Source: an uncultured Desulfovibrio sp. (GTDB lineage Bacteria > Desulfobacterota > Desulfovibrionia > Desulfovibrionales > Desulfovibrionaceae). From it: 10,266 bases of DNA. The notes beneath the pieces were generated by a model. It was given only the letters and a program-made list of their open reading frames with translations, ran no database searches and was not told where the DNA came from. Below, in pieces: positions 1 to 7,219 of this stretch. How positions within the stretch are numbered: position 1 is the first letter of the stretch; every line of letters starts with the position of its first letter. The stretch is taken from the NCBI GenBank assembly GCA_900550745.1, contig URTO01000040.1, forward strand, positions 1 through 10,266, written 5' to 3'. Both the position numbers and the translations under genes were made by a program.

Positions 1-2855
1 TCATCTTAAACATGAGCGCGGGCTACAACCTTGAAGGCATCAAGAGCCCCGCCGTGCAACGTTTCCTCGACCGTATGGAAAACGCGGAAGAAGACGTGAA
101 GCGGATCAAGGCCGAGCTGGCCCCGCTCTACCCCGCCATCGAGAAGATGCCCATTCCGGCCCGCCTCTCCGACAATCTGACGGTCTCCACCATGCACGGC
201 TGCCCGCCCGGCGAAGTAGAGAGCATCGGCCGCTATTTCATCACCGAACGCAGGTACCACACGACCATCAAGCTGAACCCCACCCTGCTCGGCCCCGAAC
301 GCCTGCGCGACATTCTGAATACGCAGCTCGGCTATGACGTATGCGTTCCCGACGAAGCCTTCGGGCACGACCTCAAATACAATGACGGCATAGCCATCAT
401 CCGCAACCTCGCCGCAGCCGCCGAAACGGCGGGCGTGGCCTTCGGGCTCAAGCTGACCAACACGCTCGAAACCGCCAACGAAAAGCAGAACCTGCCCCGC
501 AGCGAAGGCATGGTGTACATGAGCGGCAGATCCCTGCACCCCATCAGCATCAACCTCGCCGAACGGTTGCAGCAGGAATTCGACGGGAAGCTGGACATCG
601 CCTTCTCCGCCGGGGTGGATACGTTCAACGTGGCGGACACGCTGGCCTGCGGCCTCCGCCCGATCACCATGTCCTCCGACATCCTCAAGCCCGGCGGCTA
701 CGGGCGGCTGCACCAGTACCTCGACACGCTGCGCGCCGAAATGCGCAGGGCCGGGGCCCGCTCCATAGCCGAATGGGAAAAGGGCCGAGCGCCGAACGCC
801 GGCAATCCCGGTTTCGCCAACCTCGTCAGCTATGCGGCGGCTGTCCTCGGCAAGCGCAGCCGCTACCACAAGAAACGCTTCCCCTACGTTTCGGTCAAGA
901 CAGAGCGCCCGCTCCCGCGCTTCGACTGCGCCGCCGCGCCCTGCATGTCGGGCTGTCCGGCGCAACAGGACATCCCCCGGTATCTCGACGCCGTGGCACG
1001 GAGCGATTTCGAGCTGGCGTGGCGGGTCATCACCGCCACCAACCCGTTCCCGAACGTTCAGGGCATGGCCTGCAACCATCAATGCCAGAGCCGGTGTACC
1101 CGCATCAATTACGACAAGCCGCTCATGATCCGCGAGGTCAAGCGCTTCGTGGCCGAAAAAATGGCCGAAGCCGCTTCCGGCGTTCCCGCCGCCCAAACCG
1201 GGAAGCGCGCCGCCGTCATCGGGGCGGGCCCTGCCGGGCTGTCCTGCGCCCGCTTCCTCGCCGTGCAGGGAGTGGAGGTGCACCTGTACGAAGAAAAGCC
1301 CGTGCCCGGCGGCATGGCGGGCGACGCGATCCCCGCATTCCGCCTGACCGGGGACAGCCTGAGCCGCGACATCGACGCCATCCTCAAGCTGGGCGTGCGG
1401 CTCCATAAGGATACGCCCGTGGACGCCGCCCTGTTCGGCAGGCTGGCAGAAGAAAACGACGCCGTCTATATCGCGGTGGGCGCGCAGGAAAGCCTGCCCC
1501 TCGGCATTCCCGGAGAAGACGCCGCCGGGGTTCTGGATCAGCTTTCGTTCCTCTCCGCCGTGCGCCGGTGCGAGCCCACGGGCATCGGTTCCCACGCCGT
1601 CGTCATCGGGGCGGGCAATTCCGCAATGGACTGCGCCCGTGCCGCCAGACGCCTTGTGGGGGAAAACGGCACCGTAACCATCGCCTACCGCCGCACCCGC
1701 AAGGAAATGCCCGCCGACGTCGAAGAAATCGAAGCCGCGCTGGATGAAGGCGTTCGCATCGTGGAACTGTGCGCCCCTGAGGAAGTGCTTGCCGATAGGG
1801 GCCGCGTTTCCGGCCTGCGCTGCCGCCGGATGCGGCTGGTCCCCGATCCCGACGGCGGGCGTCCCCGCCCCGTCCCCACGGATGAGGCATTCACGCTGGA
1901 CGCGGATACGCTCATCGTGTCCATCGGGCAGCGGGTGAAAGCCGGCTTCCTGCCTGACGGCATGACGCTTAAGGCCGATCCCTATACCAGCCAGACATCG
2001 CTGCCGAACGTGTTCGCGGGCGGCGACGCCGTACGCGGCGCATCGACCCTGATCAACGCCATAGCCGACGGACGCCATGCCGCCGAAACCATCCTTGCCC
2101 GCCTCGGCCTGTCCGCACAGGCGGCCACAGCCACGCCGTCCGACGAGCGGAGGCCGGATCTCGACGGACTGCGCATCCGGCAGGCCACCCGCGTCATGGG
2201 CCCGGCACTGCCGGAACGCAGCCCGGAAGGAAGGCTGGATTTCGATCCCGCCATCCGTACCCTCACCGAAGAGGAGGCTATGGACGAATCCCGCCGCTGC
2301 CTCCAGTGCGATCTCGTCTGCAACGTCTGCACTACGGTCTGCCCCAACCGGGCCAACGTCGCCCTGCCCTCCCTGCCCATGCCGCACCCCGTACAGGTTG
2401 CGGTGCGCGACGGCGACGGCGTGCGCGTGGAAACGCTTTCCAACCGGCGGCTCGGACAAAGTTACCAGATAGTCAACATTGCCGACGCCTGTAACGAATG
2501 CGGCAACTGCGCCACCTTCTGCCCTTCGGCGGGTGCGCCGTACCGGGACAAGCCCCGTATCCACCTGTCCCGCGAATCCTTCGGCAACGCCCCGGACGGC
2601 TACCGGCTCGCCGGCCCGTCACGGCTGGAAGGCAAACGCGGCGGCAGGGCCTTTTCCCTGACTGCGGAAGAAGGGGGCTTCGTCTTTGAAAGCGATGCCA
2701 TCACCGCCCATATCGACGGCGGAACCCTCTGCGCCACCAAGGTCACACTGAGCGGCGACGTCAACGAGGCCGCCCTGTCCGGCGCGGTGGAGGCCGCCAT
2801 CCTCTTCCGGCTGTTGGCCCGCAAGCAGCCTTTTGCCGGGCCGAAGCGCAAGTAG
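1..2855 (+). CDS. ygfK: YgfK family iron-sulfur flavoprotein (putative selenate reductase subunit), 5'-truncated
   Basis: The frame is open to the left edge (I-L-N before the first Met at 12), so the true start lies upstream; 947 residues from that Met are present, against about 1030 for E. coli YgfK as I recall it. Numbering from Met 12: residues 1 to about 290 resemble the dihydroorotate-dehydrogenase/PreA-like barrel; a GltD-type Fe-S region follows (C306, C311, C315, then C354, C358, C362); then the FAD motif GAGPAG at 404, the NAD(P)H motif GAGNSA at 533, and GGDAV at 670 closing the FAD domain. The C-terminus has two Cys clusters, from C763 (CLQCDLVCNVC) and from C827 (CNECGNC). The family is cytoplasmic, linked to selenium-dependent molybdenum hydroxylases, selenate reduction and anaerobic purine/urate breakdown; its exact reaction is not settled. 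A role in passing electrons between NAD(P)H, flavins and a purine-pathway substrate is inference. No frameshift or internal stop is seen. Confidence 0.93.
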   Translation, partial: ILNMSAGYNLEGIKSPAVQRFLDRMENAEEDVKRIKAELAPLYPAIEKMPIPARLSDNLTVSTMHGCPPGEVESIGRYFITERRYHTTIKLNPTLLGPERLRDILNTQLGYDVCVPDEAFGHDLKYNDGIAIIRNLAAAAETAGVAFGLKLTNTLETANEKQNLPRSEGMVYMSGRSLHPISINLAERLQQEFDGKLDIAFSAGVDTFNVADTLACGLRPITMSSDILKPGGYGRLHQYLDTLRAEMRRAGARSIAEWEKGRAPNAGNPGFANLVSYAAAVLGKRSRYHKKRFPYVSVKTERPLPRFDCAAAPCMSGCPAQQDIPRYLDAVARSDFELAWRVITATNPFPNVQGMACNHQCQSRCTRINYDKPLMIREVKRFVAEKMAEAASGVPAAQTGKRAAVIGAGPAGLSCARFLAVQGVEVHLYEEKPVPGGMAGDAIPAFRLTGDSLSRDIDAILKLGVRLHKDTPVDAALFGRLAEENDAVYIAVGAQESLPLGIPGEDAAGVLDQLSFLSAVRRCEPTGIGSHAVVIGAGNSAMDCARAARRLVGENGTVTIAYRRTRKEMPADVEEIEAALDEGVRIVELCAPEEVLADRGRVSGLRCRRMRLVPDPDGGRPRPVPTDEAFTLDADTLIVSIGQRVKAGFLPDGMTLKADPYTSQTSLPNVFAGGDAVRGASTLINAIADGRHAAETILARLGLSAQAATATPSDERRPDLDGLRIRQATRVMGPALPERSPEGRLDFDPAIRTLTEEEAMDESRRCLQCDLVCNVCTTVCPNRANVALPSLPMPHPVQVAVRDGDGVRVETLSNRRLGQSYQIVNIADACNECGNCATFCPSAGAPYRDKPRIHLSRESFGNAPDGYRLAGPSRLEGKRGGRAFSLTAEEGGFVFESDAITAHIDGGTLCATKVTLSGDVNEAALSGAVEAAILFRLLARKQPFAGPKRK

Positions 2856-2864
2856 CCCCTCCAC

Positions 2865-2904
2865 GCCCGCGGTATCCGGGACTCCTCCACCGGATGCTGC
2901 GGGC
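2865..2904 (+). terminator. Strong stem-loop 9 nt after ygfK, terminator candidate
   Basis: A 15-bp stem pairs 2865-2879 with 2890-2904, with two G-T wobbles and a 10-nt loop (2880-2889). It starts just after the ygfK stop at 2853-2855. The arms are GC-rich, but the bases after it (CCTTCCC) are not a T-run, so it is not a textbook intrinsic terminator. It could end the ygfK transcript, slow polymerase, or protect the mRNA 3' end. Confidence 0.5.
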
Positions 2905-2975
2905 CCTTCCCACACATGGCAAGCTGCCGATTGCATCGCCCCCCTTCCCCGAATGCTGCGGCTCTTCCGCATCAT
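2890..2975. repeat. Imperfect short direct repeat with a second small hairpin
   Basis: The segment at 2890-2910 (CCGGATGCTGCGGGCCCTTCC with one or two changes) recurs at 2949-2968 as CCGAATGCTGCGGCTCTTCC. The second copy can fold on its own: 2953-2961 pairs with 2967-2975 (one mismatch) around the loop CTCTT. The first copy forms the right arm of the terminator-like stem. This looks like a partly duplicated and decayed hairpin element; no gene is visible in this stretch. Confidence 0.4.
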
Positions 2976-3057
2976 GGCCCCCGGATCCCCGAAGACGGCG
3001 CATCGGCACGGCACCGGCTCGAAAAGCCGCCCGGCGCAAAGAAAATTTTATAGATTC

Positions 3058-3097
3058 AACAATATGTTATTATTGTTTTTTCTTGTTTCTGCAACAA
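3058..3097. promoter_or_regulatory. Two inverted repeats in an AT-rich island upstream of yqeB, operator candidates
   Basis: Positions 3058-3077 form a perfect dyad: AACAATA, a 6-base spacer (TGTTAT), then TATTGTT. Five bases later, 3083-3097 is TTGTT-TCTGC-AACAA, a second perfect dyad. Both arms share the AACAA/TTGTT core, as expected for a pair of sites for one dimeric regulator. The island (about 3040-3115) is much richer in A/T than anything else in the window. The sites lie 51-90 bp upstream of the candidate -35 box at 3148, a position typical of an activator, though repression of another promoter is also possible. The regulator is not in the window. Confidence 0.45.
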
Positions 3098-3147
3098 ACA
3101 CGATATGAAATAGCTACAAAGGCTGCCGACCAGAACCCACGGTCTAG

Positions 3148-3176
3148 TTGTGTCATCCTGTCACTGGGTATATAGT
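3148..3176 (+). promoter_or_regulatory. Candidate sigma-70 promoter for yqeB-xdhA
   Basis: TTGTGT at 3148-3153 (three of six match TTGACA) is followed by exactly 17 bp and then TATAGT at 3171-3176 (five of six match TATAAT). Transcription would begin near 3182, giving a leader of about 34 nt before the yqeB ATG at 3216. The -35 box is weak, which suits a promoter needing an activator at the upstream dyads; that is inference. Confidence 0.4.
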
Positions 3177-3215
3177 TCGGGGAAATACCTTTCTTCGGGC
3201 AGCAGGAGTTGCAGC

Positions 3216-4091
3216 ATGTACCAATACCAACAGTTTACCATTCTTCTCCGCGGCGGCGGGGACATCGCTACGGGCATCGCGCTCAGGCTCTACCGTTCCG
3301 GCTTCCGGCACATCATCATTCTGGAAACGGCGCACCCGATGGCCGTCAGGCGCAGGGTGGCCTTTTCCGAAGCCGTCTATGAGGGCCTCTGCACGGTGGA
3401 AGGCATCACGGCGGCCCTCGCCCCCCGGCCCGAAGAAATCGCCCCGCTCTGGGACGCCGGGTGCATCCCGGTCATGGTCGATCCGCAGGGCGTCACCATC
3501 CCCCGCCTCCGCCCCGAAGTCATCATTGAAGCCACGCTCGCCAAACGGAACGTCGGCGTGGGCCTCACCGACGCGCCCCTCGTCATCGGCGTGGGGCCCG
3601 GCTTCACCGTGGGCGAAACCGTCCACTGCATCGTCGAAACCAACCGGGGGCACAACCTTGGGCGCGTCCTCTATTCCGGCAGCGCGGAGCCCGATACCGG
3701 CATTCCCGGCGACATCGCGGGCATGACCACCGAACGGGTGCTGCGCGCTCCGCAGGCCGGCATTTTCCTCAGCCGCCACGACATAGGGGATCATGTGAAG
3801 GCCGGCGATGTCGTCGCCACCGTTGAGGCCGACGGCGTATCCAAAGAGATCCGTACCGTCATCAGCGGCGTTATCCGTGGGCTTTTACGTTCGGGAACGC
3901 CCGTTACGGATCGCATCAAGGTCGGCGACGTCGATCCGCGCGACAACACGGTTTGCCACCACGTATCGGACAAAGCCTTTGCCATCGGCGGCGGCGTGCT
4001 GGAAGCCATCCTCGGACGCTTCAACCGCCCCTGCCGTATCCGCAGGGGCATCCTCCACTGCCCTGTGGACAAGAACGTGTCCACAGCGTAA
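3216..4091 (+). CDS. yqeB: YqeB/EF2563-type selenium-dependent molybdenum hydroxylase system protein
   Basis: The 291-residue protein begins at ATG 3216, chosen because AGGAG at 3204-3208 sits 7 nt upstream; an in-frame ATG at 3150 has no such site and encodes an unconserved extension. The N-terminus has the family motif LLRGGGDIATG (from about residue 10) followed by an ETAHP segment (about 37) and LTDAPLVIGVGPGF with CIVETNRGHNLGRV in the middle (about 118-150). The C-terminal third (VKAGDVVATVEADG and the following strands) reads like a barrel-sandwich, biotinyl/lipoyl-like fold. The family is a genomic marker of selenium-dependent molybdenum hydroxylases and is thought to help mature the Mo site; the biochemical step is unknown. 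E. coli YqeB is longer (about 540 residues, as I recall), so this is the short form. It lies 50 bp before xdhA, supporting a maturation role for that subunit. Confidence 0.9.
   Translation: MYQYQQFTILLRGGGDIATGIALRLYRSGFRHIIILETAHPMAVRRRVAFSEAVYEGLCTVEGITAALAPRPEEIAPLWDAGCIPVMVDPQGVTIPRLRPEVIIEATLAKRNVGVGLTDAPLVIGVGPGFTVGETVHCIVETNRGHNLGRVLYSGSAEPDTGIPGDIAGMTTERVLRAPQAGIFLSRHDIGDHVKAGDVVATVEADGVSKEIRTVISGVIRGLLRSGTPVTDRIKVGDVDPRDNTVCHHVSDKAFAIGGGVLEAILGRFNRPCRIRRGILHCPVDKNVSTA
4028..4086 (+). other. Two tandem perfect hairpins at the 3' end of yqeB
   Basis: CCCCTGC (4028-4034) pairs with GCAGGGG (4042-4048) around a 7-nt loop. Then CTGTGGACA (4063-4071) pairs with TGTCCACAG (4078-4086) around a 6-nt loop, ending 3 nt before the yqeB stop codon. 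Both lie inside coding sequence, so codon constraint may explain part of them, but two perfect stems 14 nt apart just before xdhA could act as an mRNA-processing or stability element between the two genes. Confidence 0.35.
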
Positions 4092-4141
4092 ACAACGCCA
4101 CACAGCGAACCATTCCACACCAGAAGAACAGGAGAAGCGGC

Positions 4142-6475
4142 ATGGCAATCGGACAATCCAAACAACGGCTGGATGCCGAAGCCAAAGTGACGGGGCGGGC
4201 CCGGTACACCGACGATATGGGCCTGCCGGGCATGCGGCACGCCGCCTATGTGCACAGCACCATCGCCCACGGCATGGTTCTTTCCATTGATGCCTCGGAA
4301 GCCCTGTCCCTGCCCGGCGTCGAGGCCGTCTTCACCGCCGATGACGTGCCGGGATTCCTCTTCCCCACAGCCGGGCACCCCTATTCTATGGATCCGGCGC
4401 GCGGGGACGTGGCCGACCGCCTCCTGCTGACCAAGCATGTCCGCTATTACGGCGACGAGGTTGCCGTGGTCGTGGCCCGCGACGGCCTCACCGCCCGCAA
4501 AGCCGCCCATCTGGTCAAAGTCGAATATGAGCCCCTCCCTGTCGTGACCTCGGCGGAAACGGCGCTGGCCCCCGGCGCCCCCATACTCCAGCCCGCCATC
4601 AATCCCGACGGCAACCTGCTCAAGCAGCACACCCTCGAATGCAACGGCACCCTCGACGAAGCCCTTGCCGCCGCCGACGTGGTGGTTGAGGGCACCTACC
4701 GCACGCCGACCATGCAGCACTGCCATCTGGAAAACCAGACGGCCTACGCCTACATGGACGACATGCGGCATATCGTGATCGTCAGCTCCACGCAGATCCC
4801 GCACATCTGCCGCCGCGTGGTCGGGCAGGCGCTCGGCATCCCGTGGTCGTCCGTCCGGGTCATCAAGCCCTACATCGGCGGCGGGTTCGGCAATAAGCAG
4901 GATGTGGTGCTGGAACCCATCGTGGCCTTCCTGACCATGAAGCTCGACGGCGCGCCCGTAAGCATGGAACTGACCCGCGAGGAATGCATGCTCTGCACCC
5001 GCGTGCGCCATGCCTTTGCCATGACAGCACGGGCCGGGGCCACAAAGGACGGCAAGCTCCTCGGCTACGGCCTCGACGTGCTCTCCAACACCGGGGCCTA
5101 CGCCTCGCACGGGCACTCCATCGCGGCGGCGGGCGGCTCCAAGGTCTGCTACGTCTATCCGCACGCCACGTACCGCTTTTCAGCCAAGACCTTCTACAGC
5201 AATATTCCCGTGGGCGGGGCCTGCCGGGGCTACGGCTCTCCCCAGACCGCCTATGCCATCGAATGCCTCATGGACGATACGGCCCGCGCGCTCGGCATGG
5301 ACCCGCTGGATTTCCGCCTGAAGAACACCGGACGCAACGGCGACGTCTCCCCGCTCAACGGCAGGCCGATCGCCACGCTCGGCATCAGCGACTGCCTTGA
5401 GGAAGGCCGTGAACGGTTCCGGTGGGACGAACGCAAGGCCGCCTGCAAAGCCTTCAATGAAGAAGCCGTCCGCACGGGCAGCCCGCTGCGGCGCGGGGTC
5501 GGCGTGTCCGCATTCAGCTACGGTTCGGGGACGTACCCCGCCAATGTGGAACCCGGCAGCGCCCGCCTCATCCTGAATCAGGACGGCACGGTGAACCTCA
5601 TGGTCGGCGCGACGGAAATCGGGCAAGGCGCGGATACGGCCTTTGCCCAGATGGTTTCGGAGACGCTCGGCGTCGCGTATGAAAGCATCCATGTCATCTC
5701 CACGCAGGACACGGACATTACGCCGTGGGATCCCGGTGCCTACGCCTCCCGCCAGACCTACACCTGCGCCCCCGCCGTACACGCCGCCGCGGACGAGCTG
5801 CGCCGGAAGATCCTCGGCTATGCCGCCGAAATGACCGGACACACGCCTGCCGCCCTGACCATTGCGCCGACCGCGCAGGGTGATGCCGTGGCCTTTGCCC
5901 GCAATCCCGAAAGCGTCGTGGTCACGCTGCACGATTTGGCGATGGATTCTTTCTACAACAAGGATCGCGGCGGGCAGCTCTCCGCCGAGGCATCCTTCAA
6001 GACGCGCCAGAATCCCCCCTCCTTCGGCGGCTGCTTTGCCGAAGTGGAAGTGGACATCGAATTGTGCAAGATCCGCATCGTGCACATCCTGAACGTGCAT
6101 GACGCCGGGGTGCTCATCAACCCCGCGCTCGCCACGGCGCAGGTACACGGCGGCATGGGCATGGGCATCGGCTGGGCGCTCTATGAGGAACTGCTCATCG
6201 ATCCCGCCACCGGGCGCGTGTACAACAACAACCTGTTGGACTACAAGCTGCCCACAACCTGCGACATTCCTGATCTGGACTGCGCGTTTGTGGAAACGCA
6301 GGAACCCTCCGGCGCATACGGCAACAAGTCGCTCGGCGAGCCGCCGCTCATCAGCCCGGCCCCGGCGCTCCGCAACGCCGTCCTCGACGCGACCGGCGTC
6401 GCCGTCAACGCCATCCCCATGACGCCGAAGCTGCTGTTTGAGGAATTCGTGAAGGCCGGATTGATTAAGGGATAG
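4142..6475 (+). CDS. xdhA: Xanthine dehydrogenase, molybdopterin-binding subunit XdhA
   Basis: The 777-residue protein closely follows E. coli XdhA (752 residues by memory) along its whole length, from AKVTGRARYTDD near the start to TPKLLFEEFVKAGLI at the end. ATG 4142 is supported by AGGAG at 4130-4134, 7 nt upstream. It carries the Mo cofactor and the site where water-derived oxygen is put on a purine carbon; electrons pass to XdhC and XdhB. Visible active-site residues: Q218 in SSTQ (bovine Q767 position), GGGFGNK at 246-252, Q253 at the position of bovine E802, R289 in RHAF (bovine R880 position), R362 and Y364 in ACRGYG (bovine R912/F914 region), and the catalytic base E733 in SLGEPPL. 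C361, where most relatives have Phe or Met, is unusual. Xanthine or hypoxanthine is the likely substrate; another N-heterocycle is possible. The residue mapping to bovine numbering is from memory. No signal peptide is seen, so it is cytoplasmic. Confidence 0.95.
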   Translation: MAIGQSKQRLDAEAKVTGRARYTDDMGLPGMRHAAYVHSTIAHGMVLSIDASEALSLPGVEAVFTADDVPGFLFPTAGHPYSMDPARGDVADRLLLTKHVRYYGDEVAVVVARDGLTARKAAHLVKVEYEPLPVVTSAETALAPGAPILQPAINPDGNLLKQHTLECNGTLDEALAAADVVVEGTYRTPTMQHCHLENQTAYAYMDDMRHIVIVSSTQIPHICRRVVGQALGIPWSSVRVIKPYIGGGFGNKQDVVLEPIVAFLTMKLDGAPVSMELTREECMLCTRVRHAFAMTARAGATKDGKLLGYGLDVLSNTGAYASHGHSIAAAGGSKVCYVYPHATYRFSAKTFYSNIPVGGACRGYGSPQTAYAIECLMDDTARALGMDPLDFRLKNTGRNGDVSPLNGRPIATLGISDCLEEGRERFRWDERKAACKAFNEEAVRTGSPLRRGVGVSAFSYGSGTYPANVEPGSARLILNQDGTVNLMVGATEIGQGADTAFAQMVSETLGVAYESIHVISTQDTDITPWDPGAYASRQTYTCAPAVHAAADELRRKILGYAAEMTGHTPAALTIAPTAQGDAVAFARNPESVVVTLHDLAMDSFYNKDRGGQLSAEASFKTRQNPPSFGGCFAEVEVDIELCKIRIVHILNVHDAGVLINPALATAQVHGGMGMGIGWALYEELLIDPATGRVYNNNLLDYKLPTTCDIPDLDCAFVETQEPSGAYGNKSLGEPPLISPAPALRNAVLDATGVAVNAIPMTPKLLFEEFVKAGLIKG

Positions 6476-6485
6476 AAGAAGCATC

Positions 6486-6520
6486 GGGGAGGGGAGAAGG
6501 CGCCCTTCCGGGAAATCCCC
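6486..6520 (+). terminator. Weak stem-loop after xdhA
   Basis: GGGGA (6486-6490) can pair with TCCCC (6516-6520), and inside it GAAGG (6496-6500) with CCTTC (6504-6508) around the loop CGC. It begins 11 nt after the xdhA stop. The stem is interrupted and there is no T-run behind it, so its action as a terminator is uncertain. Confidence 0.28.
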
Positions 6521-6527
6521 ATGTCTG

Positions 6528-6694
6528 TGCCATAGAAAACGGCTGATGTTTTTCCCTTGAATTTCCAAAGGGATAAACGGGAAAAGGCCTTAGCCGGGGA
6601 TTCAGCCGAGGGGAAAACTGGAGAAAAAGGTCGTATGTTCACTGTGCTGCGGAGATGGAACAACCGCATGCCATGACAGGGCCATCCCCATAAA
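6528..6694. repeat. Diverged intergenic repeat, copy 1
   Basis: This copy aligns with copy 2 at a nearly constant offset of 383 bp. Shared landmarks are GGCTGATG (6541-6548), AAAAGGC (6582), GTATGTTCAC (6633-6642), GGAGATG (6651-6657), CCATGACAGGGC (6671-6682) and CATAAA (6689-6694). The first 21 bases match copy 2 at 17 positions by hand alignment. Conservation is patchy and no protein frame is kept, so this is an old non-coding repeat. Confidence 0.6.
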
Positions 6695-6779
6695 GAGGGC
6701 AGGCGAAGCTCTCCGAACTCCCCCTTATCCGCCAAGGACTTTCATATGCGGGCTTCAGGACGGCCTGTACGGCAGACGA

Positions 6780-6866
6780 TGCCGTAGGAAATGGCGGCCC
6801 GGCCGGGAAACAGGCCCGGAGCAGCCTTTGAGCGAAGACGGCCAGTTGGAAAGGCCTGTCGGCGTA
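6780..6866. repeat. Diverged intergenic repeat, partial copy
   Basis: GCCGTAGGAAATGGC at 6781-6795 is identical to 6912-6926 in copy 2. About 70 bp on, GGAAAGGCCTGTCGG (6848-6862) resembles GGAAAAGGCCTTAGCCGG of copy 1, with roughly 14 extra bases between the two landmarks. The rest is not clearly related, so this is a partial or badly decayed copy. Confidence 0.4.
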
Positions 6867-6910
6867 ACGGCCGGCGCTTTCTTTTGCGGAATGCCCAATA
6901 AACAAGGCTG

Positions 6911-7064
6911 CGCCGTAGGAAATGGCTGATGCCTTATTTCTTGCCTGCCCAAAGGAAAAACCAGCAAAAGGCTTCAGTCATGGGGGCCTTCCTGCAGAAG
7001 AGACTGAAAAGAGCTGTATTTTCACCATACTGTGGAGATGAAACGCCCCATTACAGGGCATAAA
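6911..7064. repeat. Diverged intergenic repeat, copy 2
   Basis: It begins with CGCCGTAGGAAATGGCTGATG-type sequence and runs through AAAAGGCTTCAGTCATGG (6966-6983), GTATTTTCACCAT (7016-7028), TGTGGAGATG (7031-7040), CCATTACAGGGC (7048-7059) and CATAAA (7059-7064). Against copy 1 it has a 6-base deletion between GGAGATG and CCAT. It is followed directly by copy 3. Confidence 0.6.
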
Positions 7065-7076
7065 CAATCAATGAAG

Positions 7077-7168
7077 CGCCTCAGTCATGGAACCTGCCGA
7101 TAAAAATACATAACACAGCATTATTCACCATGTTGTGTGGATAGGCCAACCGGATGCCATAGCAGGCC
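7077..7168. repeat. Diverged intergenic repeat, copy 3 (shortened)
   Basis: CGCCTCAGTCATGG (7077-7090) matches the middle of copy 2, and TTCACCATGTTGTGTGGAT (7124-7142) through CCATAGCAGGCC (7157-7168) matches the right half of copies 1 and 2. Over 46 bases starting at TTCAC, copies 1 and 3 agree at 33 positions with no gap by hand count. The left half of the unit is missing, and the AT-rich stretch ATAAAAATACATAA (7101-7114) lies inside it. Confidence 0.5.
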
Positions 7169-7219
7169 CCCCAAAAGGGGACAGCGCCTTTTTCCGGCAT
7201 AGCCTGAACGCCTTCCGTG

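Noticed and set aside
6..2564. 852-codon open frame on the - strand opposite ygfK
   Set aside because: It lies fully antisense to a well-conserved gene, encodes a low-complexity Gly/Ala/Val/Asp-rich product with no motif, and is the expected antisense shadow of GC-rich codon use. The same holds for the long - strand frames opposite yqeB-xdhA (3791-5164, 5180-6568) and xdhB (7534-8139).
2916..2935. TGGCA...TTGCA resembling a sigma-54 -24/-12 promoter
   Set aside because: The spacer between the two halves is about 3 bases too long for the strict sigma-54 spacing.
3098..3215. Possible purine or molybdenum-cofactor riboswitch before yqeB
   Set aside because: The candidate leader is only about 34 nt and no conserved purine-aptamer or Moco-aptamer core is visible. 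The 111-bp leader of the permease was also checked and shows no purine-aptamer pattern.
3150..3215. Upstream ATG at 3150 as the yqeB start
   Set aside because: It overlaps the candidate promoter, has no ribosome site and adds a Ser/Cys-rich stretch absent from the family; ATG 3216 has AGGAG at the right distance.
4064..4085. TGTGGACAA and GTGTCCACA resembling DnaA boxes
   Set aside because: They differ by one and two bases from the consensus, sit within coding sequence as the arms of a hairpin, and no origin features are nearby.
6241..6967. Overlapping - strand open frames of 164, 88 and 70 codons in the xdhA-xdhB gap
   Set aside because: They overlap each other in different frames, run across the repeat copies without keeping frame, have no ribosome site, and resemble no family I know. 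They are better explained as repeat sequence.
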